From the NCBI RefSeq assembly GCF_000429365.1, contig NZ_AUBS01000002.1, positions 248,001-312,000 of the forward strand: a DNA stretch of 64,000 bases, written 5' to 3'. Source of the DNA: Pseudodonghicola xiamenensis DSM 18339 (GTDB taxonomy: Bacteria; Pseudomonadota; Alphaproteobacteria; Rhodobacterales; Rhodobacteraceae). Positions within the stretch are counted from its first letter, which is position 1. Each line of letters starts with the position of its first letter. Made by a program: the position numbers and the translations under genes. Below, one piece after another: positions 59,648 to 64,000 of this stretch. The notes below the pieces were generated by a model. The model was not told the origin of the DNA and did not search any database. It saw only the letters and a list, made by a program, of their open reading frames with translations.

Positions 59648-61429
59648 TCATGCCGGAACAAAACTGTCGAGAACCTCATTCCGCCGGCCATAAGCGGCAT
59701 ATCGCGGCCCCAACGCCAGAAGTTCCCGCGCCAGCGTCGCATCCAGACCCGAGAGGATCAGGTGGTGAAGCTGCAGCACCTCTCCGGGCCGGCGCTTCAG
59801 CACCGCATCCCCCCTGAGATAGCCCAAGGCCTCGGCCAGCGGATGCTGCGGCTTCAGACGCAGCAACAGGGCGACACCCTTCACCACCATCCCGAGCTTC
59901 AATGCCAGAGAGCCCGCCCCATAGACCGGGGCGATCCCTTCGGAAAACGGCACATCCGCATAAGCGGGATAGGCCTTGGCCAGCGCCTGGTTATGCAATT
60001 GCTGATCCCGGGTCACCGCATAGGGCAGCGACAGGCCGAACCGCACATAGTCCGGCGCCAGGAAGGGACAGAACACCGCCTGCGCCGACCCGAAGATCGA
60101 AGAAGAGACAAAGCCGATCTCGCGCCGGGTGCGGTTCCAGAACCACCAGGCCTGATAGGGATCGGCCGCCTCGCCATACCGCGCGATGCAATCCCCGACA
60201 TAGGCGATCGCCTCATCGCGCCGACCGGGGGCATAGCGGCTGCCCGGCCCGTCCGGATACCCGGGTTTCGAGATCACCCGCGCATGTCCGTCCATCATGT
60301 CCCGCGCGATGGCGGCATAATCGCCGCGTTCGGCATGGCGCATATGGCCTTCAGCATCGTCGTCGGGGTTGGTCAGGATATCGCCCGCAATCCCGTCCAG
60401 CACCGCCCAGGGACCACCGAACAGGAAATCATGCAGCGCCAGCATCTGCATGTGTTCATCCGAACAAAGGCTGTTGAGCACCTGACAGCGTAGCAGATCC
60501 TGTGGCCGCATCCGCGGCTTGCCAAGGATCTTGTGCGCCACCCCCATCCGTTCGCAAAGCGCCCGGGCGGATTGTGCATCCGGATCGACGCGCATCGCCG
60601 CGTTCTGGAAACTGACGCAGAGCTCTGGCCTCTGCCCCAGATGATCCATCGCCAGCAGGATATGCCGCGAATCGCGCCCACCACTCAAAGGCAGCAGCAC
60701 CGGTTGATCCCAATCGTCCAGGATGCGCCCGACGCTGTCCCGCGCCAGGGTGACGATCCCCTCCACCGCCTCGGCACGGCTGATCTGCTGCACCCGCGGG
60801 ATAAAGCTGTGGTCCTGCGGCTGCTCGGCCCGCCCATCGCGCCAGCGGAACACCCCACCCGGCGGCAGCACCTTGATATAACGGAATGGCGTGTCGCCGT
60901 TGACGAACATCCCCAGCCGGTAAAAGACCGCCAGCGCCCGTTCATCCAGCTCTGGATCGGCCCCTTCGGCAATCAGTTGCAGGATCGAGGGCGACAGCGC
61001 CACCTCCTCCCCCTTCTGGTAGAGGAACAGGCTGTAGAACCCCAGCGGATCAACCCCGGCCTCCAGCCCGGCCCCGTCCCAGTGCCACCAGGCGAAAACG
61101 CCCTCCTCCGGCAGACCCGCGCGCCCCGGCACCGGCCTGCCCAGCTTGCAGTCCGGCTTGCCGTGCATCTGCGCCCGCCCGTCATCCCAGGCCAGGCGAA
61201 TATGCGGCGGCGCCTTGCGATAGATCGGCCAACCCTCTGCCGGTACGGTAAAATTCACACTCAACTCCAGCGTTGCCTGCGGTCGCATCGGGTCCCAGTC
61301 TGCCGACAACGGCGCCCGAAGAACAGCCCGGACCCACCGGTCACCGGCGTGGAAAGGTCGCGTAACGAGAAAATGACAAAAAGCTGAAAAAATCAGCCGA
61401 ATGCCCTTGAGCTTCCCAGCCGACTTCAT
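59648..61429 (-). CDS. Asparagine-synthase-like protein without glutaminase Cys
   Basis: 593 residues from the ATG at 61429 (GAGG seven bases upstream); the longer frame runs into the tRNA. The C-terminal ATP-pyrophosphatase domain has the motif PLSGGRDSRHI (about residues 250-260) and later YGEAADPYQAWWFW and the SSIFGSAQAVFCPFLAP segment. The N-terminal part keeps the late strands of a class II glutaminase fold (GVDPLGFYSLFLYQKGEEVALSPSILQLI), but there is no N-terminal nucleophile Cys at position 2. It may be an ammonia- or amine-dependent amide ligase. It stands alone. Confidence 0.8.
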   Translation of the reverse strand: MKSAGKLKGIRLIFSAFCHFLVTRPFHAGDRWVRAVLRAPLSADWDPMRPQATLELSVNFTVPAEGWPIYRKAPPHIRLAWDDGRAQMHGKPDCKLGRPVPGRAGLPEEGVFAWWHWDGAGLEAGVDPLGFYSLFLYQKGEEVALSPSILQLIAEGADPELDERALAVFYRLGMFVNGDTPFRYIKVLPPGGVFRWRDGRAEQPQDHSFIPRVQQISRAEAVEGIVTLARDSVGRILDDWDQPVLLPLSGGRDSRHILLAMDHLGQRPELCVSFQNAAMRVDPDAQSARALCERMGVAHKILGKPRMRPQDLLRCQVLNSLCSDEHMQMLALHDFLFGGPWAVLDGIAGDILTNPDDDAEGHMRHAERGDYAAIARDMMDGHARVISKPGYPDGPGSRYAPGRRDEAIAYVGDCIARYGEAADPYQAWWFWNRTRREIGFVSSSIFGSAQAVFCPFLAPDYVRFGLSLPYAVTRDQQLHNQALAKAYPAYADVPFSEGIAPVYGAGSLALKLGMVVKGVALLLRLKPQHPLAEALGYLRGDAVLKRRPGEVLQLHHLILSGLDATLARELLALGPRYAAYGRRNEVLDSFVPA

Positions 61430-61446
61430 TAGGTAAGCCTCATTGA

Positions 61447-61523
<77 letters not shown>

Positions 61524-61531
61524 AAATCAAA

Positions 61532-61561
61532 CAAAACCCTCGCATGATTGCGAGGGTTTTG
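61532..61561 (+). terminator. Strong rho-independent terminator after tRNA-fMet
   Basis: CAAAACCCTCGCA-TGAT-TGCGAGGGTTTTG, a perfect 13-bp stem with a 4-base loop, beginning 9 bases after the tRNA. Confidence 0.9.
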
Positions 61562-61791
61562 TTGCTTTCAAGGCCGGCGGCAGCCGCCGGCGCGCAGGAT
61601 CGCCCCTCATCCCGCCACCACGCTAGCCCCGCAGGAATTTTGCCCAAAAATCAGGCAAAGGAACATGCCATCAGGTATGGACTGGCAAAAATCACTGTTT
61701 CGCGGCCCCTCGCCCCCGCAACACGGTTGCCTCGCACCGCATTCCATAGGTTTCTGAAGCGGCATAATAACGATAAACGACGAGACACCTA

Positions 61792-63417
61792 ATGACAGAC
61801 CACTCCACGGACGCACTGCCCGTCCTTTCGGTGCGCGATCTTTCCGTCGCGCTGCCTGGCAAACACGACCGCCCCTATGCAGTTCAGAATATCAGCTTCG
61901 ACCTGCAGGCGGGAGAAATCCTCTGCATCATCGGCGAATCCGGCTCCGGCAAATCAGTGACCGCGAATACCGTCATGGGGCTGCTGCCCGATGTGATGAC
62001 GGTCGAGACCGGCAGCATCGACTTCAAAGGGCGCGCCCTGCTTGAGCTGCCTGAATCCGAACTGCGCAAGCTGCGGGGCCGCGCGGTTTCCATCATCTTT
62101 CAGGACCCCCTGTCGGCTCTGAACCCGCTGATGACCATCGGCGATCAGATCCGAGAGGTGCTTGATGCCCACAACATGGGCACAGCGGACAGCCGCGCCA
62201 AACGGGTGGTGGACATGCTGACCGAGGTCGGTCTGCCCGACCCTCTGCTGATCCAGCACCAATACCCGTTCCGCCTGTCGGGCGGGCAGCGCCAGCGCGT
62301 CATGATCGCCATGGCACTGGCGCTCGACCCCGACATCCTGATCGCCGACGAGCCCACCACCGCGCTCGATGTGACGACGCAGGCGCAGATCCTCGATCTG
62401 ATCGCCCGCATCCAGCAGCGCAAGGGCATGAGCGTTATGTTCATCACCCATGACTTCGGCGTGGTGGCCGAGATCGCCGACCGGGTGATCGTGATGGAAA
62501 AGGGCCGTCTGGTGGAACAGGGGACAGCGCGGCAAGTGCTCGACGCTCCCCAACACCCCTATACCCAAAAGCTCATCGCAGCGGTACCGAAGATGCGCGA
62601 AGCGGACCGCCAGCGCGCCGAGACCCGCCCCGTCGCACTGGAAGTGCGCAATCTGCACAAGACATATCGCACCCGCAGCGGATTTCTCGGCCGTATGCGC
62701 GAGGTCAAGGCGGTGGATGACATCAGCTTCACCCTGCACAAGGGTGAGACCATCGGCATTGTCGGCGAATCCGGTTCTGGCAAATCCTCGATGGGCAAGG
62801 TTCTGATGAAACTGGTCTCGGCCGACAGTGGCGAAATCATGTTTCAGGGCGAAAACACCCTCGCCCTGTCCGAGGAGAACTTTCGCCATCTGCGCCCACG
62901 CATCCAGATGATCTTTCAAGATCCCTATGCCTCGCTGAATCCGCGCTTCACCGTCGGCCAGGCACTGACCGTCGGGCCGATCGCGCACAGCCTGCTGACC
63001 CATGACGACGCCCGGAAAAAAGCCGAAAAGCTGCTCACCCTCGTCGGGCTGGAGCCATCGGCCTTCGACCGTTATCCGCACGAATTCTCAGGTGGGCAGC
63101 GCCAGCGTGTCGGCATTGCCCGCGCGCTGATGTTCGACCCCGAGGTGATCGTCGCCGACGAAGCGGTTTCGGCGCTGGACGTCTCAATTCAGGCGCAGGT
63201 TCTCGAACTGCTCGACAAGATCCGGCGCGAACGCAAGCTGGCGATGGTTTTCATCACCCACGACCTGCGCGTCGCCAGCCAGATCAGCGACGAGATCCTG
63301 GTGATGCATCGCGGCAAGATGGTGGAATACGGCCCACCGTCGCAGATCTTCCGCGCACCACGTCACGATTACACCCGTTCTCTGGTCGCAGCGATTCCCG
63401 GCGCCCAAGCGGCCTGA
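61792..63417 (+). CDS. Double-ATPase peptide ABC transporter subunit (DppDF/YejF type)
   Basis: 541 residues containing two complete ATPase domains. The first has [37 protein letters not shown] and FITHDFGVV. The second has [36 protein letters not shown] and FITHDLRVA. Such fused proteins serve peptide or microcin-type importers (YejF, GsiA). No permease or binding protein is adjacent in the window, so its partners are elsewhere. The ATG at 61792 has a weak GAG upstream. Confidence 0.93.
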   Translation: MTDHSTDALPVLSVRDLSVALPGKHDRPYAVQNISFDLQAGEILCIIGESGSGKSVTANTVMGLLPDVMTVETGSIDFKGRALLELPESELRKLRGRAVSIIFQDPLSALNPLMTIGDQIREVLDAHNMGTADSRAKRVVDMLTEVGLPDPLLIQHQYPFRLSGGQRQRVMIAMALALDPDILIADEPTTALDVTTQAQILDLIARIQQRKGMSVMFITHDFGVVAEIADRVIVMEKGRLVEQGTARQVLDAPQHPYTQKLIAAVPKMREADRQRAETRPVALEVRNLHKTYRTRSGFLGRMREVKAVDDISFTLHKGETIGIVGESGSGKSSMGKVLMKLVSADSGEIMFQGENTLALSEENFRHLRPRIQMIFQDPYASLNPRFTVGQALTVGPIAHSLLTHDDARKKAEKLLTLVGLEPSAFDRYPHEFSGGQRQRVGIARALMFDPEVIVADEAVSALDVSIQAQVLELLDKIRRERKLAMVFITHDLRVASQISDEILVMHRGKMVEYGPPSQIFRAPRHDYTRSLVAAIPGAQAA

Positions 63418-63439
63418 GACCACACACAGAGACTCACCC

Positions 63440-63461
63440 AAGGGCGGCTTTGGCCGCCCTT
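63440..63461 (+). terminator. Terminator after the double-ATPase gene
   Basis: AAGGGCGGC-TTTG-GCCGCCCTT, a 9-bp stem followed by CTTTTT, 23 bases after the stop. Confidence 0.9.
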
Positions 63462-63537
63462 CTTTTTGCCTGGCCCCCAGGAAACACGACAAAACGCCAC
63501 GATCCCGGCACCCCAGTTGCACAAAAAACGGGCATTA

Positions 63538-63573
63538 GTTGTTTTTCACAATCATTTGGTTGTGTTTCACAAC
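63538..63573. promoter_or_regulatory. Tandem candidate operator upstream of the MarR-type gene
   Basis: GTTGT-TTTTCACAA (63538-63551) and GTTGTG-TTT-CACAAC (63559-63573, a perfect palindrome) repeat with a 21-base period. This could be an autoregulatory operator. Confidence 0.5.
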
Positions 63574-63624
63574 TTATTTCTTGCGAGACGCCTCTCGCCG
63601 ACAAAACATGAAGGAAAGGTGACA

Positions 63625-64000
63625 ATGACCGACCGCTACCCACCCCGCCGCTTTCAGAGAGGCTCCATGGCAACCACCGTGCCGGACGATCAAGACGACC
63701 AGCCGATCACGCTCGCCGGCCTGCATATTGATGTGCTCGATGGCGCGTTCAGCTGGTACATCCGATCACTCGATTCCGTGGTGTCGCGCGATCTCGATCA
63801 CCGCATGGCCCATCTCGACATCGCCAAGGGCAAGGGCAAGATCACCACGCTGCTCCTGGTCGACGATTACCCCGGCGTGCGCCCTTCGCAGATCGCCGAA
63901 GTCCTGATGCGCGACCGCCCCGCCACCGGCCGGATCATCGACCGTCTGGTTCAGGCCGGCGACATCCGCCGCGAGACCGCCCCCGAGGACCAGCGCGCCC
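63625..64000 (+). CDS. MarR-family transcriptional regulator, 5' part (cut by window edge)
   Basis: At least 125 residues from the ATG at 63625, with AAGGAAAGG upstream; the frame is open to base 64000. After a variable, charged N-terminus it has the MarR-type helix-turn-helix region: ITTLLLVDDYPGVRPSQIAEVLMRDRPATGRIIDRLVQAGDIRRETAPEDQRA, including the typical DRPATGRIIDRLV recognition helix and DQRA wing. Its ligand and targets cannot be told. Confidence 0.85.
   Translation, partial: MTDRYPPRRFQRGSMATTVPDDQDDQPITLAGLHIDVLDGAFSWYIRSLDSVVSRDLDHRMAHLDIAKGKGKITTLLLVDDYPGVRPSQIAEVLMRDRPATGRIIDRLVQAGDIRRETAPEDQRA

Overview
The window looks like a chromosomal segment from a marine-type alphaproteobacterium of the order Rhodobacterales (roseobacter/Rhodobacteraceae group). 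The evidence is the high GC content, FlaF/FlbT flagellin regulators in place of FliD/FliS/FlgM-type control, a MucR-type zinc-finger regulator, an SltF-type flagellar lytic transglycosylase separate from FlgJ, and TTAA-N7-TTAA sites of the CtrA type near flagellar genes. Genus and species cannot be fixed from this sequence alone.

Layout. (1) 1-1243: the 5' part of dnaX on the minus strand, cut by the window edge. (2) 1501-47471: one long, nearly complete flagellar and motility island. It holds flaF-flbT-DUF1217; fliG, fliP, fliN, fliH-like and fliF; fliL, fliM, DUF6468 and motE-like; flhB, fliR, flhA, sltF-like, fliQ, fliE, flgC and flgB; fliI; fliC with flgN-like, flgJ and flgI; a divergent FtcR-like regulator; flgL, flgK, flgE and a TPR protein; flgF, flgG, flgA, flgH and a second fliL-like gene; flgD, fliK and an RpoH-like sigma factor; a second OmpR-type regulator; mucR-like, motB and motA; a tail-anchored unknown; a FliJ-like protein; and a signalling block (CheY-like receiver, PhnD-type sensor kinase, Hpt, REC plus degenerate GGDEF). 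I did not find fliO, fliD, fliS, flhF/flhG or fliA here. (3) 47752-48084: a small secreted protein. (4) 48381-55788: a dipeptide/oligopeptide ABC transporter operon with a calcineurin-like phosphodiesterase, divergent from an M20 amidohydrolase. (5) 55917-59404: a DsrE-like protein and a spermidine/putrescine-type binding protein with two permeases but no ATPase. (6) 59648-64000: an asparagine-synthase-like protein, an initiator tRNA with a strong terminator, a double-ATPase peptide transporter subunit, and the start of a MarR-type regulator.

How it works together. The island encodes the export gate (FlhA/B, FliP/Q/R), the export ATPase with its FliH/FliJ-like partners, MS ring, switch, rod, hook, rings, filament and stator. 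Regulation appears to be layered. A perfect CtrA-type box lies upstream of the island's own sigma factor gene. Near-matches lie upstream of flaF and flgE and in the divergent region before the mucR-like segment. Two winged-helix regulators have receiver domains without a clear phospho-acceptor Asp. Flagellin mRNA has a structured leader that is a plausible target for FlbT. A multi-component phosphorelay closes the island and may feed into this hierarchy. The right third is ordinary uptake and metabolism, apart from a few oddities noted in the findings. Start codons were chosen from Shine-Dalgarno context and family length. Positions of short sites were counted by hand and may be off by one.
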